From positions 1-10,606 of the forward strand of contig CAILKC010000527.1 in assembly GCA_903834675.1 (NCBI GenBank): a stretch of 10,606 bases of DNA, read 5' to 3'. This stretch comes from an uncultured Victivallales bacterium. GTDB lineage: Bacteria > Verrucomicrobiota > Lentisphaeria > Oligosphaerales > JAFGRS01. The position numbers and the translations under genes are program-made. The notes below the pieces were generated by a model. It did no database searches and was not told the origin of the DNA. It was given only the letters and a program-made list of their open reading frames with translations. The stretch's first letter is position 1. Each line of letters opens with the position of its first letter. This document shows, one piece after another, positions 1 to 6,711 of this stretch.

Positions 1-10
1 CCCGCGGTTT

Positions 11-56
11 GGTGGAGCTGCGGTGGGCTCCACCGCCCGCGCCTGCGGCCAGGCGC
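11..56. terminator. Two tandem hairpins downstream of the FAD oxidoreductase gene
   Basis: Two perfect stem-loops lie side by side. The first has 8-bp arms GGTGGAGC (11-18) and GCTCCACC (27-34) around an 8-nt loop. The second has 7-bp arms GCGCCTG (39-45) and CAGGCGC (50-56) around CGGC. They begin 25 bp beyond the minus-strand stop codon at 81-83, so they could end that transcript or protect its 3' end. No T-run follows either hairpin, so a classical intrinsic terminator is not shown. A dispersed palindromic repeat is the alternative. Confidence 0.45.
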
Positions 57-80
57 CTCTCCAGGGGATAGGACGGCCGC

Positions 81-1373
81 TCAGGGCCGGACGCCCTGTG
101 TCGTGAGCAGGGCTTGCACCTTGGCCACGCACACGTGTCGCGGCAGCACGTCGTCACGACAGGCGACCACCGCGGCCGTACCCACACCCTGTCCCATATT
201 CACGCAGATCGGCATGACCCGGTAGGAGGAGTGCGCTTTGTGGGTGCCGGAGATGCAGCGTCCTGCCAGCAGGAGCCCGTCGACGCCTTCCGGCACGAAG
301 CAACGGTAGGGGATGGTGTATTTCCCCTTGGCCCGGAAGTGCTTTTGGGCGCCATCCTTATCGAGGCCGCTGCCGCTGAGGTTATGGATATCGAAGTTGA
401 AGCTGGCCCGGGTCACGATCCAGTCGTCGAACTGGCGGGCTTCGACGATGTCCTCCGGCGTCAGGGTGTAGCCGCCCCGGATGTGGCGCGTTTCGCGGAC
501 GCCGATGAGCGAGGCGGCGGAGATGACAAAGCAGTGTTCGTACCCCGGCACGGTGCTACGCAGGAAGTCGACGATGGCAGCGATCTGTCGGCGGCAGGCG
601 AGTTCGCCACGGCTGAGGTCGGTCGCGAGGGTGCCGTTGATGCCGATCATGTTGGTCATGTTGACCGTGACGATGCCCGGGAGGGAGGAACGGTAGAGCA
701 GCACGTGCCCGGCCGGAGGCGGCAACGCCGCCTTGCCCAAGTCCTGAATCTTCCCTTTGGGAATCTCGCGGTTATCCTCGAAGGATCCGGGAAGGACGGC
801 CCGCGCCAGGTCGACTCCGGCAACCTTGAACATGATGGTCACCGGCTGCATGCCGCCGTCGGCTTCGCGGCCCAGGCTGAACGGCGCGCCGGCCCGTGCC
901 GCCAGGTCGCCGTCGCCCGAGGCGTCGATGGTGACCCGAGCTGTGTAGGCACTGCGGCCAGACTTATTCTCCACGATCAGCCCCCGGACCCGCGTGGCGT
1001 CCAGCAGCGGCGCCGCGGCGACGCTGTAGAGCAGCAGATCGACCCTGGCTTCGACCAGCATCTCGAGCAGGAGGAGTTTGAGCTTCTCCGGGTTGATGAC
1101 GTGGCGCCAGGCGAGAATTTCCTCCGGGCCGGGCGCCGCCGAGCGCTGCAAGATTTCCTCATAGAGCGGGCCTTCGCTGTCACCGGTCCAGTGGCTCATC
1201 AGGCCAGAGGTGGCAATGCCGCCGACCGCGCCGGTCTGCTCCACCAGCAGGACGCGGGCGCCGAGACGGCCAGCGGTAAGCGCGGCGGCGAAGCCGGCGG
1301 GGCCGGCCCCCGCCACCACGATGTCGTAATCCCCGGCCACCGGAGTGGACAGCGTTTCCTGGATGGTCTGCAT
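81..1373 (-). CDS. FAD-dependent oxidoreductase (FAD_oxidored-type), 430 aa
   Basis: This is a flavoprotein oxidoreductase with an N-terminal Rossmann fold, probably cytoplasmic because no signal peptide is seen. Residues 17-45 give the beta-alpha-beta FAD site: YDIVVAGAGPAGFAAA with the GxGxxG glycines, closed by the acidic end LLVEQ. GGIATSGLM (51-59) follows, as in FAD-dependent oxidoreductases that bind the cofactor tightly. TIDASGDGDLAARAG (148-162) is the second FAD-contact motif. RETRHIRGGYTLT (293-305) and the C-terminal GLLLAGRCISGTHKAHSSYR (366-385) with GQGVGTAA complete the family pattern. I chose the ATG at 1373 because AGGAG lies 6 nt upstream and the flavin motif starts soon after; the frame stays open further upstream to 1649 but overlaps the preceding gene and carries no family sequence. 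The gene lies 103 bp behind the phosphohexomutase gene on the same strand. Relatives are often annotated only as FAD-dependent oxidoreductase and sit beside Gfo/Idh sugar dehydrogenases, so a sugar or sugar-acid substrate is an inference. Confidence 0.92.
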   Translation of the reverse strand: MQTIQETLSTPVAGDYDIVVAGAGPAGFAAALTAGRLGARVLLVEQTGAVGGIATSGLMSHWTGDSEGPLYEEILQRSAAPGPEEILAWRHVINPEKLKLLLLEMLVEARVDLLLYSVAAAPLLDATRVRGLIVENKSGRSAYTARVTIDASGDGDLAARAGAPFSLGREADGGMQPVTIMFKVAGVDLARAVLPGSFEDNREIPKGKIQDLGKAALPPPAGHVLLYRSSLPGIVTVNMTNMIGINGTLATDLSRGELACRRQIAAIVDFLRSTVPGYEHCFVISAASLIGVRETRHIRGGYTLTPEDIVEARQFDDWIVTRASFNFDIHNLSGSGLDKDGAQKHFRAKGKYTIPYRCFVPEGVDGLLLAGRCISGTHKAHSSYRVMPICVNMGQGVGTAAVVACRDDVLPRHVCVAKVQALLTTQGVRP

Positions 1374-1476
1374 CGGATTCTCCTGGACGATCGACGCGGC
1401 TAGCGCCGAGGGCAAGCCCCCGAGCGCCGTGCGGGAAACTCCATGCCGGCCTCCCCGCCGGGTCGCGGGCGGGTTC

Positions 1477-3030
1477 CTAGACGCGGTGGCCACCCATCTG
1501 CGCGATGGTCCGCTCGAGATCGGCCACGCGGGCGGTGGTCTGGCGCGCCGCGCCCTGGCCCCAACTTTCCACATTGAGGCGCAGGATGGGCTCGTTGCCC
1601 GAGGGCCGTAGCACGAACCACCAGCCGGAACGGCCGCCCGAATCGGCAAACTCCAGCTTCAGGTCAGGGCTCAGCGCGGCGGTGCGGGTGTAGGGCGTGT
1701 CGGCGACAAAAACGCGCTCCAGCCCGGCGAGGGCGGGGTCGGCGCGTACCTCATGGCGCCTGGATGCGGCGGTGGTCTGGGTCTTGGCAAGCGTTTCAAG
1801 CACCTCTCCCGGGCGGTCCAACGACGCGAATACGTAGTTGATCTCACCGCTCCAGGCGTAGCGCCGCCGCCAGGGGCGCAGGTGCTCGTCGAGGCGCCGA
1901 CCCCGGCCGCTCTCCGCCGCGACGCGCCGCAGCATGTAGAGCGCGGTGAGCATGCCGCTGTCCACATGGAAGAACTCCGGGTAGAAGTAGTGGCCGCTGT
2001 GCTCGCCTGCCACCACGACCCGCTCCCGGTAGAGGTCATGCCGCATGAGCAGCTTGATCTTGCCGTGGCCCACGGGCGTATCGATCAGGGTGACTCCCGA
2101 CCGACCACCGAACTGGTCCACCAGCAACTGACTGCAGCAGAGGTTGCGCATCACCACCGCAGGCCCAGAGGCCGTGGACAGCTTGCTCTCGGCGGTCAAG
2201 GCAAGGACCTGCGAGGCGGTGATCTCACGCCCGCAGCCATCGACAAAGCCGGCGCGATCGCCATCGCCGTCAAAGCCGATCCCGAGCAACGCCCGCTGCG
2301 CCAACACGGCGGTCCGCAAGCGGCTGACGAAGCCCGGTAGGAGCGGGTTAGGGACGCCATGGGGAAAATCACCATCCGGCTCTCGGTCGACGAAGGTGAA
2401 ACGGAAGCCCCACGCTTCGAGGCGTTCGGCGAGCGGGCCAAAAGCGTGCCCGCCAACGCCGTTGCCGACCGCGACCACAATCGGGTAACGCGCCTCTGTG
2501 GTCTGGGGCAAGCTGTGCAGCGCGGTGGCGCCCAGGGCGAATTCCGCAAACTCGACGCGCGGATCGAGTCCCTGCGGCGGCTTCAGTCGGCGGACCGCCT
2601 CAGTGCACAACTGCCTTAGCTCCTGTTGATTCAGCGGCCGGGCGCCGGCGAAGACGAGCTTGATGCCGTTGTACTCTTTAGGGTTATGGGAGGCCGTAAT
2701 CATGGCGCCGCCGGCGTAGCGCTCCGGGTAACGCCCGGTCATGTAGTAGACGTGCTCGGTGGACACCAGGCTCAGCCACTCGACGCGACCCCCACCCAGG
2801 CGCACCCCGCGGCTGAAGGCGAGAGCCAATTCGAGGGAACTGACGCGCGCATCGTGTCCGACCACGACACACGGCGGGGCGCTGGCGCCGTCGGTGAGCC
2901 TGGCGGCGAAGGCCTCGCCAAAGAGTAAAGCTGCCTCGGCACTGAAAGGGTGCGGCCACAGGCCGCGCAGATCGTCGCGCTTGAGCACGGCACGGATTGC
3001 ATCGGCATCGAGGATGAGGGGTGTCGCCAT
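1477..3030 (-). CDS. Phosphoglucomutase/phosphomannomutase family protein, 517 aa
   Basis: An alpha-D-phosphohexomutase that should interconvert hexose 1-phosphate and 6-phosphate, supplying precursors for polysaccharide or nucleotide-sugar synthesis in the cytoplasm. All four active-site elements are visible: the phosphoserine loop TASHNP (112-117, Ser114), the metal-binding loop DGDGDR (254-259), the sugar-binding loop GEHSGH (342-347) and the phosphate-binding loop RPSGNEP (475-481). Each marks one of the four domains in the expected order. At 517 residues it is somewhat longer than common bacterial enzymes of about 450-465; the extra length seems to lie around 410-470. The ATG at 3030 has GGGAG 8 nt upstream. 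Substrate choice (glucose, mannose or both) cannot be read from these motifs, so no symbol is given. It is divergent from the Gfo/Idh gene and is followed by the FAD oxidoreductase gene. Confidence 0.95.
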   Translation of the reverse strand: MATPLILDADAIRAVLKRDDLRGLWPHPFSAEAALLFGEAFAARLTDGASAPPCVVVGHDARVSSLELALAFSRGVRLGGGRVEWLSLVSTEHVYYMTGRYPERYAGGAMITASHNPKEYNGIKLVFAGARPLNQQELRQLCTEAVRRLKPPQGLDPRVEFAEFALGATALHSLPQTTEARYPIVVAVGNGVGGHAFGPLAERLEAWGFRFTFVDREPDGDFPHGVPNPLLPGFVSRLRTAVLAQRALLGIGFDGDGDRAGFVDGCGREITASQVLALTAESKLSTASGPAVVMRNLCCSQLLVDQFGGRSGVTLIDTPVGHGKIKLLMRHDLYRERVVVAGEHSGHYFYPEFFHVDSGMLTALYMLRRVAAESGRGRRLDEHLRPWRRRYAWSGEINYVFASLDRPGEVLETLAKTQTTAASRRHEVRADPALAGLERVFVADTPYTRTAALSPDLKLEFADSGGRSGWWFVLRPSGNEPILRLNVESWGQGAARQTTARVADLERTIAQMGGHRV

Positions 3031-3087
3031 CGTCTCGGCTCCCTGGCAACGCCAGCCACCGGCCCCGATGTGCTGGCGCGTGCCGAC

Positions 3088-3116
3088 AAGATAGCGCGGC
3101 GGTGCGGCAGGAGCAA
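3088..3116 (-). promoter_or_regulatory. Possible sigma70-like promoter for the phosphohexomutase gene
   Basis: On the minus strand, TTGCTC (3116-3111) and TATCTT (3093-3088) are separated by exactly 17 bp. They match the consensus hexamers at 3 and 4 of 6 positions, and the -10 ends 57 bp before the ATG at 3030. The hexamers are weak, but the spacing and place are right and nothing better is seen nearby. Confidence 0.3.
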
Positions 3117-3134
3117 TCGCGGCGGCGGTGCGAC

Positions 3135-3153
3135 CAGGGCGGTTTCAAGAAAC
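3135..3153 (+). repeat. Left copy of a perfect 19-bp inverted repeat
   Basis: CAGGGCGGTTTCAAGAAAC here is exactly complementary to 3383-3401. The core GGTTTCAAGAAACC (3141-3154) is itself a palindrome with 6-bp arms around AA. It sits about 20 bp upstream of the possible -35 of the phosphohexomutase gene, in a 530-bp divergent intergenic region (3031-3560) where I see no convincing gene. It could be an operator half, a dispersed palindromic repeat or one end of a small non-autonomous element. Confidence 0.8.
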
Positions 3154-3325
3154 CGGGATGGGCGGCGCAACACCCGTGGTCTGTCTGCCGTATCGGGTTG
3201 CGCGAGAACACCCGCCGTCAGGCATGGCACAGGCGCCAAGCCAAAGCGGTGTCGCGGTCGCCGCCGGCGACCTTGCCACACGCAGTCCACCTGGCCGACG
3301 CGCGGTATGGAGTGCGCGCGGCAGA

Positions 3326-3343
3326 GGGCCGCGGACGCGGCCC
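3326..3343. repeat. GC hairpin inside the divergent intergenic region
   Basis: GGGCCGC (3326-3332) and GCGGCCC (3337-3343) form a perfect 7-bp stem around GGAC. It lies between the two copies of the 19-bp inverted repeat. Its role is unknown, and a short GC stem of this kind can arise by chance in DNA of this composition. Confidence 0.4.
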
Positions 3344-3382
3344 GTCGACGCCGCTTTCACTGTCGGCGGTACGACGGCGGTC

Positions 3383-3401
3383 GTTTCTTGAAACCGCCCT
3401 G
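3383..3401 (-). repeat. Right copy of the 19-bp inverted repeat
   Basis: This is the exact reverse complement of 3135-3153, and its core GTTTCTTGAAAC (3383-3394) is palindromic. It lies about 160 bp upstream of the Gfo/Idh start codon. The rest of the interval from 3402 to 3542 shows no clear promoter hexamers and no gene that I can support. Confidence 0.8.
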
Positions 3402-3560
3402 CGCCGCGACTCAGTTCAAAGCCCGGAGACGGGGCATGTGGACGGCTTGCGCTTCAGGCTCTACCGTATGCCGGTTGGAGTGGCCGTCCCGTCCGGTCTC
3501 CGCTCTGCGAGGTTTGAGCCGACCAAGACGGGATGCGGCAAGCAGGAAAGGATTCCGGTT

Positions 3561-4616
3561 ATGGCGAAGCGGGTTCCCATTCGGTTTGGTGCCATCGGTT
3601 GCGGCGGAGCGGGCACGGACCGCATCATGCAGTTGGCGAAGCACGCGATGGGTCTACAGGTGGTGGCCGCGGCGGACATCCGACCGGAACGCCTCGACAA
3701 TCTCGAGAAGAGCTTGGGCTACAGCTTCGCGCGCTACACCGGCGCGCAAGACTACCGGCATGTCATCGATGATCACGAGATCGACGCCGTGGGCATCTTT
3801 ACCCCGCATATTCCGCACTACGAGCACGTGAAATACGCCCTGACGCAGGGTCGGCATGTGCTGATCGAGAAGCCTATGGTCTGTGGCGCGGCCAACGCCA
3901 TCGAGATCACTCGCATGCTGCAGGCCTCCGGCAAAATCGGCGTCGTGCATTACCAGCGCCACTACGAAGCGAAGTTCGTCAAAGCCCGTGAACTGATCCG
4001 CAAGGGCGTCATCGGCGAGGTCAAGACCTTCTATGTCTACATGGCCCAGGACTGGGCCGGGCGGGAATGGCGCGGCGACCCCGCATTCTCCGGCGGTGGC
4101 CAGATTAATGATTCGGGCAGCCACTATCTGGACATCCTGCTGTGGATGACGGACCTGCTGCCGCGCAGTGCCGAAGGCTTCATCGACAACTGGCATCAGG
4201 GCGACCGGAAACAGATCGAGATCAACGGCATGTTCAACGTCGAACTGTCGAACGGTGCCGCGGGCCGCATCATCATCGTCGGCGATATCCTGGGTGGCTT
4301 CCAGGATGACGTGCGGATCCGGGGCAGCGAGGGCGATCTGATGTTCTACGGCAATAAGGTGCTGCTGCGGCCGCAGGGCAAGGACATCGAGGAAGTGCCA
4401 TGTCCCCTGCCGGACGGCTACCCGGAGAGCCCCTGCGATAACTTCGTCAAACTGGTGCGCGGGCGCTGTCGGCAGAATCGGGTGCCGTTTACCTTCGGCG
4501 TCCGCGTGGCCTTACTGACCGAGACGATGCTGCGCAGCGGTCATCAGGGGGGCGCCAAGGTCACCTGCGCCGACATCCTGCAGGAGTCGGGCTTGTCCAT
4601 GGCGGACGTGGTCTGA
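3561..4616 (+). CDS. Gfo/Idh/MocA family NAD(P)-dependent oxidoreductase, 351 aa
   Basis: A two-domain dehydrogenase of the glucose-fructose oxidoreductase / inositol dehydrogenase type, probably acting on a sugar, inositol or related polyol in the cytoplasm. The N-terminal Rossmann fold carries GAIGCGGAG (10-18), with AAADIRPERL (36-45) at the end of beta-2. The signature EKP lies at 103-105 in HVLIEKPMVCGA; its lysine is the usual catalytic residue. The C-terminal domain has GGGQINDSGSHYLDILLW (178-195), the glycine-rich loop with Asp184 and His188 expected in this family. Length is typical. No Tat or Sec signal is seen; many secreted relatives have one. The ATG at 3561 follows AGGAAAGGA by 8 nt. 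The same frame is open back to 3021, but that part has no family similarity and overlaps the divergent gene's start. This is the only plus-strand gene in the window. The substrate cannot be named from sequence. Confidence 0.95.
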   Translation: MAKRVPIRFGAIGCGGAGTDRIMQLAKHAMGLQVVAAADIRPERLDNLEKSLGYSFARYTGAQDYRHVIDDHEIDAVGIFTPHIPHYEHVKYALTQGRHVLIEKPMVCGAANAIEITRMLQASGKIGVVHYQRHYEAKFVKARELIRKGVIGEVKTFYVYMAQDWAGREWRGDPAFSGGGQINDSGSHYLDILLWMTDLLPRSAEGFIDNWHQGDRKQIEINGMFNVELSNGAAGRIIIVGDILGGFQDDVRIRGSEGDLMFYGNKVLLRPQGKDIEEVPCPLPDGYPESPCDNFVKLVRGRCRQNRVPFTFGVRVALLTETMLRSGHQGGAKVTCADILQESGLSMADVV

Positions 4617-4620
4617 GGCG

Positions 4621-4732
4621 GCGCAGGGGAGAGACGGCGAATCGGCGAATCGGCGAATCGGCGAAGGGGAGAGACGGCGAAGGGGAGAGACGGCGCAGGG
4701 GAGAGACGGCGAATCGGGGAAGGGGGAGACGG
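4621..4732. repeat. Minisatellite built on an 8-bp grid
   Basis: It starts 4 bp after the Gfo/Idh stop codon. The array reads as a 16-mer GCGCAGGGGAGAGACG (4621-4636), three 8-mers GCGAATCG (4637-4660), two 16-mers GCGAAGGGGAGAGACG (4661-4692), the first 16-mer again (4693-4708), one more 8-mer (4709-4716) and a degenerate 16-mer (4717-4732). Every boundary falls on a multiple of 8 bp from the start. The plus strand is rich in G and A. It looks like repeated slippage or unequal exchange of two related units. Confidence 0.93.
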
Positions 4733-4737
4733 GGACA

Positions 4738-4786
4738 GTCCCTTGGGTCCCTTCCGTCCCTCGCGAGCATTCCGCGAGGGACGGGA
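4738..4786. terminator. Strong hairpin between convergent genes, likely bidirectional terminator
   Basis: The stem runs 4752-4765 with 4773-4786. Its 10-bp core GTCCCTCGCG / CGCGAGGGAC is perfect, two C-G pairs, one T-G and one T-A extend it outward, and the loop is 7 nt. It lies between the plus-strand Gfo/Idh gene and the minus-strand small basic protein gene, whose stop is at 4798-4800, so it is placed to end both transcripts. No T-run follows on either strand. Just before it, GTCCC occurs three times at 9-bp steps (4738, 4747, 4756). Confidence 0.6.
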
Positions 4787-4797
4787 TCAGTGTGCGC

Positions 4798-5082
4798 TCA
4801 GGCCTTCGCTTTGGCGGCCTTGGCGGCCTGGGTCCGGGCCATCTCGGCGACTTCGGCCCCGCGGGTGGCCACGCGGGCGGTGGCCGCTAGGGCTGCCTTG
4901 GGAACCTTGGCCGGACGCCGCAGCAGACCGCGGACCTTATCGAGGTCCATCTTAACCACGAAAGCCGCCGGCATGCCCAACCCCACCAGGCGCTTGCGCT
5001 GGGCGGCAACGCGCTGGCGCTTGGCCTTACCACGCTTGACGGGGCGAACCAAGTTCTTGTTACGGTAGGTACTGGTAGCCAT
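4798..5082 (-). CDS. Small, very basic Ala/Lys-rich protein, unknown function, 94 aa
   Basis: I do not recognise this family. The product has about 25 Lys/Arg against 4 Asp/Glu and about 22 Ala, and no Cys, Trp or His. Three parts can be seen: a basic N-terminal segment (7-31, with RPVKRGKAKRQR), a short mixed segment (32-62, containing GLGMPAAFVVKMDLDKVRGL and then LLRRPAKV) and an Ala-rich tail ending AAKAAKAKA. The tail resembles the Ala/Lys tails of histone H1-like and some other bacterial nucleoid or RNA-binding proteins, so nucleic acid binding is a reasonable inference but not shown. The ATG at 5082 has GAGGG 8 nt upstream. It has a separate promoter and leader, and stands 146 bp behind ftsY, with a terminator-like hairpin after it. 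These signals argue for a real gene rather than a chance frame. No membrane segment or signal peptide is seen. Confidence 0.75.
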   Translation of the reverse strand: MATSTYRNKNLVRPVKRGKAKRQRVAAQRKRLVGLGMPAAFVVKMDLDKVRGLLRRPAKVPKAALAATARVATRGAEVAEMARTQAAKAAKAKA

Positions 5083-5150
5083 CGTTATACCCTCGATCGT
5101 ATTCCGCTTCGCACAGCGTGCCGACAGCGGTGCCGCGGTCTGTCTGCAAA
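5083..5150 (-). promoter_or_regulatory. About 68-nt leader of the small basic protein gene, with a possible stem-loop
   Basis: Between the predicted transcription start near 5150 and the ATG at 5082, the minus strand contains CCGCT and AGCGG enclosing GCACGCTGTGC. This can fold as an interrupted hairpin about 20 nt upstream of the ribosome binding site. Autoregulation through the leader is common for small nucleic-acid-binding proteins, but nothing here proves it. Confidence 0.3.
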
Positions 5151-5156
5151 GCGCGT

Positions 5157-5185
5157 ACTATAGAGCCTTGATCAGGTTATGTCCA
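5157..5185 (-). promoter_or_regulatory. Sigma70-type promoter for the small basic protein gene
   Basis: On the minus strand, TGGACA (5185-5180) and TATAGT (5162-5157) are separated by 17 bp. Each hexamer matches the consensus at 5 of 6 positions, the best promoter-like sequence seen in the window. It lies 44 bp beyond the ftsY stop codon, which gives the small gene its own start. A weak hairpin (5183-5199, CCAGCCC / GGCCTGG with one mismatch) overlaps the -35 and might weakly terminate the ftsY transcript. Confidence 0.65.
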
Positions 5186-5228
5186 GCCCTTCGGCCTGGG
5201 CGTCGTAATGCCTCGGTAAAGTTCGTAA

Positions 5229-6146
5229 CTATTCAAACAGCGCCCGGGCGAAGAGGGTCGCGTCGAAGGGCTGCAGGTCGTCCATGGCTTCGCCCAGGCC
5301 CACGAAGCGCACCGGATAGCCGAGTTCCTGCCGGATGGTGACGACGACCCCGCCCTTACCGGAGCCGTCGAGTTTAGTCAGGATCAGTCCGGTGATGCCG
5401 AAGAGCCGACCGAACTCGCGCGCCTGGACCAGGGCGTTGGTGCCGGTCGAGGCGTCGACGGTGAGCCACACTTCGTGGGGCGCGCCGGGCATGGCTTTGT
5501 CGATGCTGCGGCCGATCTTGGCGAGTTCGTCCATCAGACCGCGCTGGGTATGCTGGCGGCCGGCGGTGTCGATCAGCAGGAGGTCAATCTGGCGTTGCCG
5601 GGCGGCGCAGACCGCGTCATAGGCCACTGCCGCCGCGTCGCCGCCTTGTTTTCCAGCCACCACGGGACAGCCCACGCGCTCGCCCCAGATCTGCAGTTGC
5701 TCGATACCGGCGGCGCGGTAGGTATCGCCGGCGGCAAGCAGGACGGACTTGCCGTCTTGGCGAAAGGCATGACCGAGCTTGGCGATGGTGGTGGTCTTGC
5801 CGCTGCCGTTGACGCCGACCACGAGGATGACGGTGGGGCCTTCCGGGGGGGTGTGCAGCGGGGCTTGGTCGGCGGGCCGCAGGAGTTCCAGCACGGTCTC
5901 GCGGGCGACGCCAAGCACGTCAGCCGTGGTGGCGATAACCCCGCGTTCGTAGCGGCTGCGCACGTCGGCCACCACCCGGAGGCTGATCTCGACTCCCAGG
6001 TCCGTGCTCACCAGGGCCGCTTCGAGCTGTTCGTAGGTCCCCTCGTCCCAGCGGCTGGTGCCGGCGAAGATCGCCTGGATGCGGCGCAGCAGGCCGGTCT
6101 TCGTACGCTGCAAGCCATGCTGAAAGATGCGGAAGATCGACTTCAT
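5229..6146 (-). CDS. ftsY: Signal recognition particle receptor FtsY, 305 aa
   Basis: SRP-type GTPase that docks the Ffh-ribosome complex at the inner membrane for co-translational protein insertion. The N domain covers about residues 1-95, including [20 protein letters not shown] (34-53). The G domain has the P-loop GVNGSGKT (111-118), [11 protein letters not shown] (141-151, the DTFRAA element), DTAGR (193-197), [10 protein letters not shown] (257-266) and the closing [13 protein letters not shown] (283-295). Tyr replaces the usual Phe in DTFRAA. The long acidic A domain of E. coli FtsY is absent; the protein begins with a basic, partly amphipathic stretch ([20 protein letters not shown]), the type of N-terminus thought to bind lipid in short FtsY forms. 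The ATG at 6146 has AAGGAGA 4 nt upstream. It is the last gene of the cluster, 61 bp after nusB. Confidence 0.97.
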   Translation of the reverse strand: MKSIFRIFQHGLQRTKTGLLRRIQAIFAGTSRWDEGTYEQLEAALVSTDLGVEISLRVVADVRSRYERGVIATTADVLGVARETVLELLRPADQAPLHTPPEGPTVILVVGVNGSGKTTTIAKLGHAFRQDGKSVLLAAGDTYRAAGIEQLQIWGERVGCPVVAGKQGGDAAAVAYDAVCAARQRQIDLLLIDTAGRQHTQRGLMDELAKIGRSIDKAMPGAPHEVWLTVDASTGTNALVQAREFGRLFGITGLILTKLDGSGKGGVVVTIRQELGYPVRFVGLGEAMDDLQPFDATLFARALFE

Positions 6147-6207
6147 CCACTCTCCTTGGCGGGAAGTGCCTAGCGGGACTCAGCGCCGACCTGGGGGAGG
6201 CTCGGCT

Positions 6208-6711
6208 TCACGGCGTGCGCCGGTCGCGCAGCAGACGGTCAAGAACGCCGTTGACGAAACGGCTAGAGTCAACGTGGCCGAACACTTTCGCCAGTTCGAC
6301 CCCTTCGTCCAGCGCCGTCAGTTCCGGCACCTCGTCGCCGCAGTACAGCTCGTAGGTGGCCAGCCGCAGGATGTTGCGGTCCACCACGCTCATGCGGGCC
6401 AGGGTCCAGTTGGTAGCGCTGGAGGAAATCCGCTCGTCGAGCCGAGCGCGTTCGGCAACGACGCCACGGACCAGGCGTTCGGTGAAGTCCCAGGCGCGCT
6501 CGAAGGAGGGCTGGTCGAGGGTCTCCTCGAGTTCACGAAGCTGGGGTTTGAGCAGGGCGAGATTGCGGCCGAGGTTGCCCCAGTCATCCTGCACGTCCGC
6601 CTGGTAGAGGTACTGCAGAGCGGAGCAGCGGGCGAACTGGCGTTCGCGGCGGTAGCGCTCGATACGGGCCGCATCGTCGGCGCTCGCGGTCGCGGTCTCG
6701 GGGTTGTTCAT
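6208..6711 (-). CDS. nusB: Transcription antitermination factor NusB, 167 aa
   Basis: NusB pairs with NusE (ribosomal protein S10), binds boxA RNA and supports rRNA antitermination. The family features are [16 protein letters not shown] (24-39) at the first helix, then [22 protein letters not shown] (101-122) and [21 protein letters not shown] (138-158), the most conserved C-terminal part. It is about 25 residues longer than the usual near-140-residue protein; the excess is a charged N-terminal extension (1-22) that may be disordered. The ATG at 6711 overlaps the ribH stop by four bases (ATGA), which suggests translational coupling and explains the start choice. A ribH-nusB pair is widespread in bacteria. 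Confidence 0.96.
   Translation of the reverse strand: MNNPETATASADDAARIERYRRERQFARCSALQYLYQADVQDDWGNLGRNLALLKPQLRELEETLDQPSFERAWDFTERLVRGVVAERARLDERISSSATNWTLARMSVVDRNILRLATYELYCGDEVPELTALDEGVELAKVFGHVDSSRFVNGVLDRLLRDRRTP

Noticed and set aside
114..1403. Long open frame on the plus strand, fully antisense to the FAD oxidoreductase gene
   Set aside because: It is rich in His, Asp, Gly and Ala with no known motif, the usual look of a mirror frame in G+C-rich coding DNA, while the minus strand gives a complete flavoprotein with a good ribosome binding site.
1454..1473. Short GC hairpin after the phosphohexomutase stop as a terminator
   Set aside because: The 6-bp stem CCCGCC/GGCGGG has no T-run and is expected by chance at this base composition; the next gene continues on the same strand.
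3021..3560. In-frame upstream extension of the Gfo/Idh gene
   Set aside because: The frame is open by chance in G+C-rich DNA, but its product has no relation to the family, contains the palindromic repeats and overlaps the start of the divergent gene. The ATG at 3561 has a good ribosome binding site and begins at the Rossmann strand.
4621..4732. CRISPR array
   Set aside because: The units are 8 and 16 bp and abut without spacers, and no cas gene is present, so this is a minisatellite.
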